Source: Gemmatimonadota bacterium
GTDB lineage: Bacteria; Latescibacterota; UBA2968; UBA8231
Direction of reading: 5' to 3'
NCBI GenBank assembly: GCA_026706505.1
Contig: JAPOYQ010000224.1
Coordinates: 1 to 6,312 of the forward strand
Length of the DNA stretch: 6,312 bases
Below are positions 1 through 6,312 of the stretch, one piece after another; the first letter of the stretch is position 1; each line of letters opens with the position of its first letter. Under the pieces are notes generated by a model, which was given only the letters and a program-made list of their open reading frames with translations, was not told the DNA's origin and did no database searches. The position numbers and the translations under genes were made by a program.

Positions 1-633
1 TCCGTTGTCCTCCAGCAGGTTGCGGGATTCTACTAATATATCTAATGCTTGGTAACAGGCCTTTTTCTTGGCTGACAGTGGCCAGCAGTCGAGCACGTGG
101 CCCTCGTAGCCCATCAGGCCCTTGAATACCAGTCCAGGTTGGTCGCTAATGGCCTTGGACAAGGCGAGAAGAGGAGGGCCAGGCTCCACGCCGACCCGCT
201 TCATGCCAATGTCGATTTCCGCGACCACGGGAATGCGGACGCCCTCGTCGATGGCTGCGGCGGCCATCGGTTCGACGACGGCGATATTATCCACTGCGGC
301 AATGACTTCGGCTTGGTGTTGTAGGCGGGCTAGGGCGGCGAATTTCACCGGGCTGACGATCTGATTGGCCAGCAGGATGGAGGATACGCCATGCGCGACC
401 ATCCACTCGGCTTCGCTCAATTTGGCACAAGTAATTCCACAGGCTCCGTTGGCCAGCTCGATGTGGGCTATGGCCGGGGATTTGTGTGCCTTGCTATGGG
501 GCCGCCATTCCTTGCCATTGTCGCGGCAATACGCAGCCATGTGCTGCACATTGGATTCAAAGCGGTCGAGATCGAGCAGCAGTACCGGGGTTTCTAAATC
601 GCCAATTGCTTGGCCGGGCATGGGTTCATTCAC
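1..633 (-). CDS. DSD1 / D-threonine aldolase-like PLP enzyme (alanine racemase N-terminal fold), C-terminus cut by the window edge
   Basis: The visible 211 residues match the fold-type III PLP family that includes D-threonine aldolase, eukaryotic D-serine dehydratase (DSD1) and D-3-hydroxyaspartate enzymes. The N-terminus has the typical TPVLLLDLDRFESNV strand (residues 15-29). RPHSKAHK (44-51) follows, where K48 is the expected PLP-linked lysine. Further on are GITCAKLSEAE (66-76), ILLANQIV (86-93), EIDIGMKRVGV (139-149) and GLMGYEGH (172-179). These enzymes cleave or dehydrate beta-hydroxy D-amino acids in the cytoplasm, usually with a divalent metal. The metal-binding His/Cys site lies in the C-terminal beta domain beyond base 1, so substrate and reaction cannot be settled. 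I chose GTG at 633: it overlaps the upstream reductase stop as GTGA and has GGAGGG 10 bases upstream. ATG at 621 is a possible alternative. It is the third gene of the murQ group. Family assignment is confident; the exact activity is not. Confidence 0.9.
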   Translation of the reverse strand, partial: MNEPMPGQAIGDLETPVLLLDLDRFESNVQHMAAYCRDNGKEWRPHSKAHKSPAIAHIELANGACGITCAKLSEAEWMVAHGVSSILLANQIVSPVKFAALARLQHQAEVIAAVDNIAVVEPMAAAAIDEGVRIPVVAEIDIGMKRVGVEPGPPLLALSKAISDQPGLVFKGLMGYEGHVLDCWPLSAKKKACYQALDILVESRNLLEDNG

Positions 634-1574
634 GGCGTAGATACCCTCCAGTTGCCGGGGTTGAGTAGGGCTGAATCCGCGACCTCGATTGCGCGCACGG
701 CTGCTACTAGATCGGGCGGTAGAGGACCGGCCTCGACTGCTCGGATATTGGCTTCGAGTTCGGAGACGTTCGTGGTGCCGAAAATAGCTGAATGAGCGCC
801 GGAAGCAAAGGCGGCAAAGCGCAAAGCCAGTTCGGCCAGCTCTATGCCTGCGTCTTGGGCTAGCCGCAGCAGGGGAACGGCCAAAGGGGACAGACCAGCG
901 AGCGCGGTCGGGAGCGAGTCGAGCCGATGCGACAGGACACCTTGAAGGAAGATAGAGCGCAGGATGACGCCCGTGCCCTGTGCTTGGGCGCGGGGGATTA
1001 CCTTGCGTTCCATCCGGCGGTCGAGCGCGCTATACGGTATCTGCATCGAGCAAATTAGCTCAGGATGATCTAAGGCATTGAGCGGTGCCTCTTCGCCGTA
1101 CGTGGTAACGCCCCAATAGCGCACCCAGCCGCGTTGGTTGTATTGCGCTAACAATTCCACCAGTTCCGGAGTTGCAAAGCGCGTGTCGAGACTGTGTAGC
1201 TGCACGAGTTCGAGCACATCGACGCCGAGCTTCTGCAAGCTCTGTCGCAGTGACTGCTCAACGGACTGACGCAGCGCCTGTCCGGTCAACAGTCCTGTGT
1301 TATCGGGATCTCGGATGGAGAGCTTGGTGGCAATCATGGGCCGACACGTCAGCCCGGCACACGCGCGGCCCACGAGACTTTCACTGCGGCCGTACTCTGC
1401 GGCCGTGTCGATGTAGTTGATGCCTAGTTCCAAGGCGCGGCGGATGAGGCCAATCACGCGGTCATCCGGAGGCGGAGGCTGTTGGTCCCAGCCGTACGCC
1501 ATGCCCAATTGTACGGTGCCAAGGCCCAAGGCCGACAGGCGCAAGTTCGTGCGGCCTAGGTTTGCGTATTGCAA
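630..1574 (-). CDS. Aldo/keto reductase family oxidoreductase
   Basis: This 314-residue protein has the length and motifs of the single-domain TIM-barrel aldo/keto reductases, which use NAD(P)H to reduce carbonyls or run the reverse oxidation. It opens with YANLGRTNLRLSALGLGTVQLG (residues 3-24). The catalytic tetrad is complete: D56 and Y61 in YIDTAAEYGRSE, K84 in IATKLS, and H127 in LVQLHSL. The C-terminal FGTTNVSELEANI (265-277) matches the loop and helix that bind the cofactor phosphate/adenine end. A PPPP run (33-36) sits in an early loop. The TTG start at 1574 is preferred because homologues begin close to this point and GGAG stands 7 bases upstream. The gene overlaps the murQ end by 19 bases and the next gene by 4, so it is co-translated with both. 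The substrate is unknown; a cell-wall sugar, a lactate-related compound or a keto-acid is only a guess from context. Confidence 0.92.
   Translation of the reverse strand: MQYANLGRTNLRLSALGLGTVQLGMAYGWDQQPPPPDDRVIGLIRRALELGINYIDTAAEYGRSESLVGRACAGLTCRPMIATKLSIRDPDNTGLLTGQALRQSVEQSLRQSLQKLGVDVLELVQLHSLDTRFATPELVELLAQYNQRGWVRYWGVTTYGEEAPLNALDHPELICSMQIPYSALDRRMERKVIPRAQAQGTGVILRSIFLQGVLSHRLDSLPTALAGLSPLAVPLLRLAQDAGIELAELALRFAAFASGAHSAIFGTTNVSELEANIRAVEAGPLPPDLVAAVRAIEVADSALLNPGNWRVSTP
644..649 (-). promoter_or_regulatory. Ribosome binding site deciding the GTG start of the DSD1-like gene
   Basis: On the minus strand GGAGGG lies 10 bases upstream of GTG (633-631) and 22 bases upstream of the alternative ATG (621-619). 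The spacing favours GTG. The site lies inside the 3' end of the reductase gene, which fits translational coupling through the GTGA overlap. Confidence 0.55.
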
Positions 1575-2482
1575 GGGTTTGCTCCAGTGGCGAGGGTGGC
1601 GGCCTTGACGCTCCCACCGCAGGCGTCGAGAAGGTGCTGTGCCTGGGCGCGATCCAGCTGGCACAGCTCCATGACCAGCGCCAGTTTCAAGCCTCCTTCA
1701 GCCGCTTGCAGCCGGGCGGCGGCCACTTGCGGCGAGGCCCCGGTCAGCGTCGCAAATATGCGTTCGGCGCGATCGCGCAGCTTGGCATTGGTGGGTTGGA
1801 GATCGACCATGAGGTTGCCGTATGTCTTGCCCAATTGCACCATCGCACCGGTGCTGATCATGTTGAGCACTAGCTTGGTCGCTGTTCCGGCCTTCATCCG
1901 CGTCGATCCGGTGATGACTTCCGGGCCGACCTCGGGGACGATCTTGATGGCGGCTGCAACGGATTCAGCGGCCGTGGGACTGCAAGTAAAAAAGATCGTC
2001 GGACAACCTTGCTGCGCGGCGTACTCCATGCCGCTGATAACGAAAGGGGTTACGCCGCTGGCGGCAATGCCCATGACCACATCGGCGGACCCTAACCCTC
2101 GCTGTGCCAATTCGTTGAGTGCAGCCTCGCGACTGTCTTCCGCACCTTCTACGGCTTGGTACAGGGCAGCTAGCCCGCCGGCGATTAGGCCCTGCACCAA
2201 CTGGGGATTTGCGCCAAAGGTGGGGGGACATTCAGCCGCATCCAGTACGCCGAGCCGACCGCTGGTACCCGCGCCGAGGTAGAACAGACGGCCTCCGTTC
2301 CCAAGCTGGCTAGCGACTAAGTCAACCGCCTCGGCGATAGGAGCCAATTGTGTGGCGACTGCGGCTGACACGAGGGAGTCTTCTCGATTGATGATCGCTA
2401 GCATCTCTAGCGTCGAGATTTCGTCGATGTGCTCAGTAGCTGGATTGCGCTGTTCAGTTTGCAGTTTGGACCAATTGCCCAT
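1556..2482 (-). CDS. murQ: N-acetylmuramic acid 6-phosphate etherase MurQ
   Basis: This 308-residue SIS-domain enzyme cleaves the D-lactyl ether of MurNAc-6-phosphate, giving GlcNAc-6-phosphate and D-lactate in cytoplasmic peptidoglycan recycling or MurNAc catabolism. Family signatures are continuous: TEQRNPATEHID (9-20), ISTLEMLAIIN (22-32), YLGAGTSGRLGVLDAAECPPT (68-88), LIAGG (99-103), AVEGAEDS (110-117), a GIAASGVTP sugar-phosphate loop, and GSTRMKAGTATKLVLNMIS followed by GNLMVDLQPTN. Both catalytic glutamates of the E. coli enzyme (E83 and E114) are present as E84 and E115. The C-terminal segment LDRAQAQHLLDACGGSVKAA is the usual UBA-like helical tail. The ATG at 2482 is chosen because the family starts about here; an ATG 13 codons upstream lacks a binding site. 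A weak AGG stands 9 bases before the start. It is the first gene of the minus-strand operon and ends with TAG inside the reductase gene. No MurNAc kinase, transporter or AnmK gene is visible in the window. Confidence 0.97.
   Translation of the reverse strand: MGNWSKLQTEQRNPATEHIDEISTLEMLAIINREDSLVSAAVATQLAPIAEAVDLVASQLGNGGRLFYLGAGTSGRLGVLDAAECPPTFGANPQLVQGLIAGGLAALYQAVEGAEDSREAALNELAQRGLGSADVVMGIAASGVTPFVISGMEYAAQQGCPTIFFTCSPTAAESVAAAIKIVPEVGPEVITGSTRMKAGTATKLVLNMISTGAMVQLGKTYGNLMVDLQPTNAKLRDRAERIFATLTGASPQVAAARLQAAEGGLKLALVMELCQLDRAQAQHLLDACGGSVKAATLATGANPCNTQT
1582..1585 (-). promoter_or_regulatory. Ribosome binding site supporting a TTG start for the aldo/keto reductase
   Basis: GGAG on the minus strand is followed by a 7-base spacer and TTG (1574-1572). 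It lies within the last codons of murQ. The only upstream ATG in frame (1664) would add 30 Arg/Pro-rich residues unlike the family and a 109-base overlap with murQ, so TTG is the better start. Confidence 0.55.
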
Positions 2483-2529
2483 ATGGAATCGCCTAGCACA
2501 GGTGAAATGAACTAGAGACAAAATAGACA

Positions 2530-2541
2530 GCCGCGCGCGGC
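2530..2541. repeat. 12-base perfect GC palindrome, possible operator
   Basis: The sequence gccgcgcgcggc equals its own reverse complement. It lies upstream of the valS -35 and between the predicted murQ promoter and the murQ start, so a protein bound here could affect either gene. Such GC-only palindromes can also occur by chance in GC-rich DNA. Function is not shown. Confidence 0.35.
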
Positions 2542-2549
2542 GAGCAAAA

Positions 2550-2577
2550 TTGTCAGGTCAGGGGAAAGGGTTATATT
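2550..2577 (+). promoter_or_regulatory. Predicted sigma70-type promoter of valS
   Basis: A -35 hexamer TTGTCA (2550-2555) and a -10 hexamer TATATT (2572-2577) are separated by 16 bases. Each differs from consensus at one position. Transcription would begin near 2584, leaving a leader of about 37 bases before the valS start codon. The downstream NFACT gene would share this transcript. Confidence 0.6.
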
Positions 2578-2599
2578 TTTAGTTTAACCTTCATATTAA
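2570..2599 (-). promoter_or_regulatory. Possible murQ operon promoter overlapping the valS promoter
   Basis: On the minus strand a -35-like TTAATA (2599-2594) and a -10-like TATAAC (2575-2570) are 18 bases apart. The -10 shares bases with the valS -10 on the other strand, so the two promoters could compete for polymerase. The -35 is weak, and the murQ leader would be about 80 bases, so this is tentative. Confidence 0.3.
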
Positions 2600-2601
2600 A
2601 C
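2582..2601. repeat. Short inverted repeat in the valS leader
   Basis: GTTTAA (2582-2587) and TTAAAC (2596-2601) are exact inverted copies around an 8-base centre. They sit at the predicted valS transcription start and end just before the ribosome binding site. This could be a repressor operator or a weak AT-rich hairpin at the 5' end of the mRNA. It is too weak for a terminator and has no U-tract. Confidence 0.35.
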
Positions 2602-2603
2602 AT

Positions 2604-2614
2604 AAGGATAAGGA
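2604..2614 (+). promoter_or_regulatory. valS ribosome binding site, duplicated AAGGA
   Basis: AAGGATAAGGA contains two AAGGA cores six bases apart; the second (2610-2614) is 6 bases from the valS ATG, an efficient spacing. It fixes the valS start at 2621. Confidence 0.7.
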
Positions 2615-2620
2615 CGCGGC

Positions 2621-5380
2621 ATGACGGAAGAATTGGTCAAGACATACGATCCCGTGGCGATTGAAGAAAAATGGTACAATTTCTGGGAGGAAAACGGCCA
2701 TTTTAACGCGGGGATCAACCCAGATAAGCCCCCTTACAGCATAGTAATCCCTCCGCCCAACGTGACGGGCGAGCTGCACATGGGCCATGCGATTCAACAC
2801 GCCATCCACGATTTAGTAGTGCGGTGGAAGCGAATGCAGGGCTTTGAGACGCTCTGTCTGCCGGGCACGGATCACGCGGGCATTGCCACCCAAATGAAGG
2901 TCGAACAGGAGCTTTTAGAAGTCGAGGGCAAGAATCGCTACGACTTGGGGCGCGACGCTATGCTCGACCGGATTTGGCAGTGGAAGGAAAAATACGGGGA
3001 CGCCATCTATCGCCAATTGCGCCAACTCGGGGCCAGCTACGATTGGCGGTGGGAGCGTTTCACGCTCGACGAGGAGTACGTCGAGGCCGTATTGCAGGCC
3101 TTTGAGCATTTTGCGGAAAAAGGGTGGATTTACCGTGGCACCCGCATGATCAACTGGTGTCCGCAGTGCCGCACCGTCATTTCCGATCTAGAGACCGAAG
3201 AGCGCGAAGTCGCCGGCCACTTGTGGCACATTCGCTATCCAGCCCAGGAAAGCGCACTACAAGTAGTGGTCGCTACCACGCGGCCGGAGACCATGCTCGG
3301 GGATACGGGCGTGGCCGTCCATCCCAACGACGACCGCTGGCGCGAAGCCATCGGCCTGCAAGTTGAGCTACCGCTGATGGATAGAGTTATCCCCATCGTC
3401 GCCGATGAATACGCCGATCCCGAACTGGGCAGCGGGGCGGTCAAAGTTACTCCAGCCCACGATCCCAATGACTACGAGCTAGGGTTGCGCCACGACCTAG
3501 CACAAATCCAAGTCATTGGCTTTGACGGGGTTATGACCGAGGCAGCCGGCCGTTTTGAGGGGTTGGATCGCTACGCAGCTCGCGAGGCCGTGGTGGCTGC
3601 GTTGGAAGCCGAAGGGCTACTGGCAAAAATAGAGGATCACGAACACGCCGTACCCCACCACGACAAGTGTGGCACGGTCGTCGAACCCCTGCCGATGGAG
3701 CAGTGGTTTATGAACATGAAGGAGATAGCGGCCAAGGTGCGGCCCGTGCTCGTGCAGCAGGATATCCAATACGCGCCCGACCGCTTCCGCCACTATGCCA
3801 TCGAGTGGTTGGACCAAATACGCGATTGGGCCTTGTCGCGACAGATCTGGTGGGGGCATCGCATTCCCGCTTGGTATTGCACTCATTGCAGCGCCGATGG
3901 GCTGAGCGCCATGGGCAACTTGGACCGGGAGCAAGCCCTGCGCGAGGGCAACTTCAGGGTTTCGGTGACGGCTGGGGCCAAGCCCGTGGTTAGTGTGGCT
4001 AAGCCAGAGGCCTGTCCCGAATGCGGTAGCCAAGATTGGGTGCAAGACCCAGATGTGCTCGACACGTGGTTTTCTTCCGCGCTGTGGCCATTTGCCACCC
4101 TCGGTTGGCCACAGAGACGCGACGCGCTGGAGTACTTTTATCCCACGGATTTGATGATCACGGCTCGCGACATTCTCTATTTGTGGGTTTTGCGGATGGC
4201 CATGACCTCGCTAGAGTTCGTAGAGCAGATTCCCTTTAAGACGGTGCTGGTCCACCCGACCATTCTGACCCAAGACGGCCGCCGTATGAGCAAGAGCTTG
4301 GGTACGGGCCTCAACCCGCTCGACTTGGTTGCGCGCTACGGAGCGGATGCGACGCGCTACTGTCTGTTAGCACAAGCCGGAGCCGTCCAAGATGTGCGCT
4401 TCGATGCCGCGGTCGAAAACAACCAAGTCCAGGCCTCGGCCAGCGCGGAGGCCGGTCGCAACTTTGGCAACAAGCTGTGGAATGCGACCCGCTTCGTGCT
4501 GATTAATATCGATGGATACGAGCCTTTCGCCTACAAGCGGGTAGAATGGGCCGACCGCTGGATCTGGAGCCGGTTGCAAGTGGCCGTGCGCGAGATGACC
4601 GAAGCCATGGAATCCTATCGCTTCAGCGACCTAACGCGGGCGATCTACGACTTCGTCTGGCGCGACTATTGCGACTGGTACCTCGAATTGGCCAAGGTGC
4701 GCTTGCAGGGAGGTGATCCCCAAGCGCGGCGCGTAGCTCAAGAGCATCTCGTGCGCGTACTCGAAACCGCTCTGCGGCTGTTGCACCCCATTATGCCCTT
4801 TATCACCGAGACCTTGTGGCAGGCCCTGCCCCACGGCTCGTCGGCTAACAGCATCATGGTCGCGGCTTGGCCGGAATGCGATCCTGCGCTAATAGACCAG
4901 GAGGCCGAAGCGCAAATGCAGTGCCTGCAAGAGGTGGTGACTGGAGTGCGGGTCATTCGCGGCGAGATGAATGTTCCACCGGGCCGCAAAGTTGAGGTCT
5001 TGATTTCGGCGGCCTCGGACGAGGTCGAACAAACCCTGCGCCAAGCCATCCCCTACATCTCGCTGTTGACCCGGGCCGAATCCGTGCAAGTCGGCCAAGG
5101 GCTCGTCCGGCCGCCAGCTTCGGGCAGCGCGATGACGGCTGCGGCCGAGATTTTCGTGCCCTTAGAGGGATTGATCGACCTAGATGCAGAGCGGCAGCGG
5201 CTCAAACGAGAAATCCAAAAGATGGACGGCCTGCTCAAGGGCCTAGATGCCAAATTGGCCAATGACCGCTTCCTGACCAAAGCGCCGCCCGAAATCGTCG
5301 CACAGGAGCGCCAACGCCAAGCCGAATACCGCGCCACTCAGGAGAAGCTAAGCGCCAGCCTCAAACTCGTCGAAGCCTAG
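2621..5380 (+). CDS. valS: Valyl-tRNA synthetase ValS
   Basis: This complete 919-residue class Ia synthetase charges tRNA-Val with valine in the cytoplasm; its length is within the family range (about 880-950). The Rossmann catalytic domain carries PPPNVTGELHMGHA with the HIGH signature as HMGH at 53-56, then GTDHAGIATQ. The CP1 editing domain, which removes mischarged threonine, has ATTRPETM (218-225) and GSGAVKVTPAHDPND (270-284) with the conserved D281. Cysteine pairs C180/C183, C420/C423 and C465/C468 suggest zinc-binding knuckles. WWGHRIPAWY (410-419) and DVLDTWFSSALWP (478-490) follow, and the KMSKS loop is RMSKS (555-559). A helical anticodon-binding domain covers roughly 630-775, and a charged coiled-coil arm typical of ValRS covers 851-919. 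The proline triplet at 44-46 is the conserved EF-P-dependent motif. The gene starts at ATG after a strong AAGGA. Its TAG stop directly abuts the next start codon in the same frame. Confidence 0.99.
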   Translation: MTEELVKTYDPVAIEEKWYNFWEENGHFNAGINPDKPPYSIVIPPPNVTGELHMGHAIQHAIHDLVVRWKRMQGFETLCLPGTDHAGIATQMKVEQELLEVEGKNRYDLGRDAMLDRIWQWKEKYGDAIYRQLRQLGASYDWRWERFTLDEEYVEAVLQAFEHFAEKGWIYRGTRMINWCPQCRTVISDLETEEREVAGHLWHIRYPAQESALQVVVATTRPETMLGDTGVAVHPNDDRWREAIGLQVELPLMDRVIPIVADEYADPELGSGAVKVTPAHDPNDYELGLRHDLAQIQVIGFDGVMTEAAGRFEGLDRYAAREAVVAALEAEGLLAKIEDHEHAVPHHDKCGTVVEPLPMEQWFMNMKEIAAKVRPVLVQQDIQYAPDRFRHYAIEWLDQIRDWALSRQIWWGHRIPAWYCTHCSADGLSAMGNLDREQALREGNFRVSVTAGAKPVVSVAKPEACPECGSQDWVQDPDVLDTWFSSALWPFATLGWPQRRDALEYFYPTDLMITARDILYLWVLRMAMTSLEFVEQIPFKTVLVHPTILTQDGRRMSKSLGTGLNPLDLVARYGADATRYCLLAQAGAVQDVRFDAAVENNQVQASASAEAGRNFGNKLWNATRFVLINIDGYEPFAYKRVEWADRWIWSRLQVAVREMTEAMESYRFSDLTRAIYDFVWRDYCDWYLELAKVRLQGGDPQARRVAQEHLVRVLETALRLLHPIMPFITETLWQALPHGSSANSIMVAAWPECDPALIDQEAEAQMQCLQEVVTGVRVIRGEMNVPPGRKVEVLISAASDEVEQTLRQAIPYISLLTRAESVQVGQGLVRPPASGSAMTAAAEIFVPLEGLIDLDAERQRLKREIQKMDGLLKGLDAKLANDRFLTKAPPEIVAQERQRQAEYRATQEKLSASLKLVEA

Positions 5381-6312
5381 ATGGCGTTTGATTACTTCAC
5401 CATTCAAGCTCTCGCACAGGGGCTACAGGGACGCCTGCAAGGGGCGGTCATCGAGCGGGCCTATGCCCAGCCTACGGAACTCGCCTTTGCGGTTGACGAG
5501 GGCGATTGGCTGTACGGTGTGAGCGGCCGAGAGGGCTTGCTCTGCCTGCGGCACGAGGCTTGGCCGCGGTCTTGGCGAGCGGGCGACGGTCCGGAAAAGT
5601 ACTTGGTGCGCGCACGGATTGTGGACGTGGAAGCCGAGCACCGCGAGCGCATCTTGCGTTTGTGTCTAGAGCGCCGAGACCGCGAAGGCCGCCCGAGTTT
5701 TGGCGTCTTAGTGTGCGAACTCATTCCTAACAAAGTGCGATTTGTTCTCCATCGCCAAGCTGATGACGAGATTTTGGGCTACTGGGGAACAGCCAAGGAC
5801 AAGTCGCCCGTAGGCAATCCGTACCAACCACCTGAGCCATCGGGCCGACTGCTGCCCGGCACGGACGAACTCAGCGCGTGGCGCGACCGGCTGGCGAGTG
5901 CTGATGCAGTCTTGGAAAAGGCGGCGAGGCGTTGGTTGGCCGGAGCGGATGCGTCGGTGGTGCGCGAGCTGATCTTCCGCAGCCAGCAGGGTGGGGGAGA
6001 GGAACCGGCCACAGCCTTGTGGAACGCGGCCACAGAGGCGTACACCAGCGCGGTAACAGGTCATAGCTACGTGTGGCAAGAGGCAGGCCGATTTCACGTT
6101 TCCGCTCTTGAACCGCGTCGTTTGCAAGGGGCCTACGGGCAGTTTGACGCGGTCAGTCCAGGGATATGGGCGGCGTGTCAACAGGAGCGGGCCCAGCGCC
6201 GGACGCAGCAGACGCAGCAACATATCCGCAGGCGGCTGGGCCAAACCCTGAAAAATGCCCGGCGGCGCTTGGCTGCCATGCAAGCCGAATTCGACGAGGC
6301 TGCGCGCGCCGA
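5381..6312 (+). CDS. Divergent NFACT-family protein (RqcH/Rqc2/FbpA-like), N-terminal part, cut by the right edge
   Basis: The open frame gives 310 residues and continues past base 6312. The order of features fits NFACT proteins, which bind 50S subunits carrying stalled peptidyl-tRNA; bacterial RqcH adds C-terminal alanine tails. It starts MAFDYFTIQALAQGL like the family (M-x-FD), then AVIERAYAQPTELAF (22-36), and RARIVDVEAEHRERILRL (77-94) in place of the strand leading to the GxDRI motif. FGVLVCELIPNKVRFVL (107-123), a LLPG turn (157-160) and a helix-hairpin-helix-like ADASVVRELIFRSQ (189-202) follow. A basic coiled coil begins near 267 (RRRLGQTLKNARRRLAAMQ). The usual PPxFCMLLRKHL segment is shortened to GPEKYLVRA, and the Asp-Arg pair is Glu-Arg (E89-R90). 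The ATG follows the valS TAG with no spacer and no clear binding site, so reinitiation after valS is likely. The NFACT-R domain would lie outside the window. Family likely; tailing activity uncertain. Confidence 0.8.
   Translation, partial: MAFDYFTIQALAQGLQGRLQGAVIERAYAQPTELAFAVDEGDWLYGVSGREGLLCLRHEAWPRSWRAGDGPEKYLVRARIVDVEAEHRERILRLCLERRDREGRPSFGVLVCELIPNKVRFVLHRQADDEILGYWGTAKDKSPVGNPYQPPEPSGRLLPGTDELSAWRDRLASADAVLEKAARRWLAGADASVVRELIFRSQQGGGEEPATALWNAATEAYTSAVTGHSYVWQEAGRFHVSALEPRRLQGAYGQFDAVSPGIWAACQQERAQRRTQQTQQHIRRRLGQTLKNARRRLAAMQAEFDEAARA

Larger units (their letters stand above)
2483..2620. promoter_or_regulatory. Divergent intergenic regulatory region between murQ and valS
   Basis: This 138-base gap is the only non-coding stretch in the window, and its valS-proximal half is clearly richer in A and T than the flanking genes. 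Both gene groups read away from it, so promoters for both directions should lie here. Individual candidate elements are listed separately. I saw no T-box leader, riboswitch or attenuator-like terminator; the predicted valS leader of under 40 bases is too short for one. Confidence 0.75.

Noticed and set aside
365..640. Plus-strand open frames opposite the leftmost gene
   Set aside because: The minus strand here encodes a clear DSD1-like protein with RPHxK and GMxRxGV motifs, so the plus-strand frames are shadows.
1575..1664. Longer reductase start at ATG 1664
   Set aside because: It adds 30 Arg/Pro-rich residues not typical of aldo/keto reductases and a large overlap with murQ, while the TTG at 1574 has a well-placed GGAG.
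1569..2282. 237-codon open frame on the plus strand
   Set aside because: It lies entirely antisense to murQ, is low-complexity Ala/Ser/Pro-rich, and shows no recognisable domain; it is a shadow of the GC-rich coding strand.
2483..2521. Longer murQ start at ATG 2521
   Set aside because: The extra 13 residues do not match the family N-terminus and no ribosome binding site precedes that ATG.
2582..2601. Rho-independent terminator
   Set aside because: The stem is only 6 bp, AT-rich and lacks a following T-run; both flanking genes read away from it, so no terminator is expected.
2578..2620. T-box or attenuator control of valS
   Set aside because: The predicted leader is under 40 bases, with no room for a specifier stem, antiterminator or U-tract terminator.
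5708..6283. 191-codon open frame on the minus strand
   Set aside because: It is antisense to the NFACT gene, whose plus-strand translation shows family motifs across the same bases. No domain is recognised in the minus-strand product.

Overview
This window is ordinary bacterial chromosome with two divergent gene groups. It is GC-rich, coding-dense, and uses ATG, GTG and TTG starts with Shine-Dalgarno-like sites. The phylum cannot be fixed from the sequence. No phage, transposon, CRISPR, rRNA or tRNA signal was seen.

Left half (1-2482, minus strand), in transcription order: murQ (N-acetylmuramic acid 6-phosphate etherase), an aldo/keto reductase, and a PLP-dependent D-threonine aldolase/D-serine dehydratase-like enzyme cut by the left edge. 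The genes overlap by 19 and 4 bases, so they form a tightly coupled operon. MurQ splits MurNAc-6-P into GlcNAc-6-P and D-lactate. The two companions suggest salvage or catabolism of cell-wall-derived sugars and D-configured compounds. That link is inferred from gene order only.

Centre (2483-2620): a 138-base AT-rich divergent promoter region. It holds a good sigma70-type promoter for valS, a weaker possible promoter for murQ whose -10 overlaps it, a 12-base perfect palindrome, a 6-bp inverted repeat in the valS leader, and a strong valS ribosome binding site.

Right half (2621-6312, plus strand): a complete valS (valyl-tRNA synthetase, 919 aa). Its TAG stop is directly followed, in the same frame and with no spacer, by the ATG of a divergent NFACT-family gene (RqcH/Rqc2/FbpA-like ribosome-associated quality control), which runs off the right edge. 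The pair suggests a translation-related operon. The most unusual observations are the single in-frame amber codon between valS and the NFACT gene, and the reduced NFACT-N domain. I found no convincing evidence for a wholly new system.
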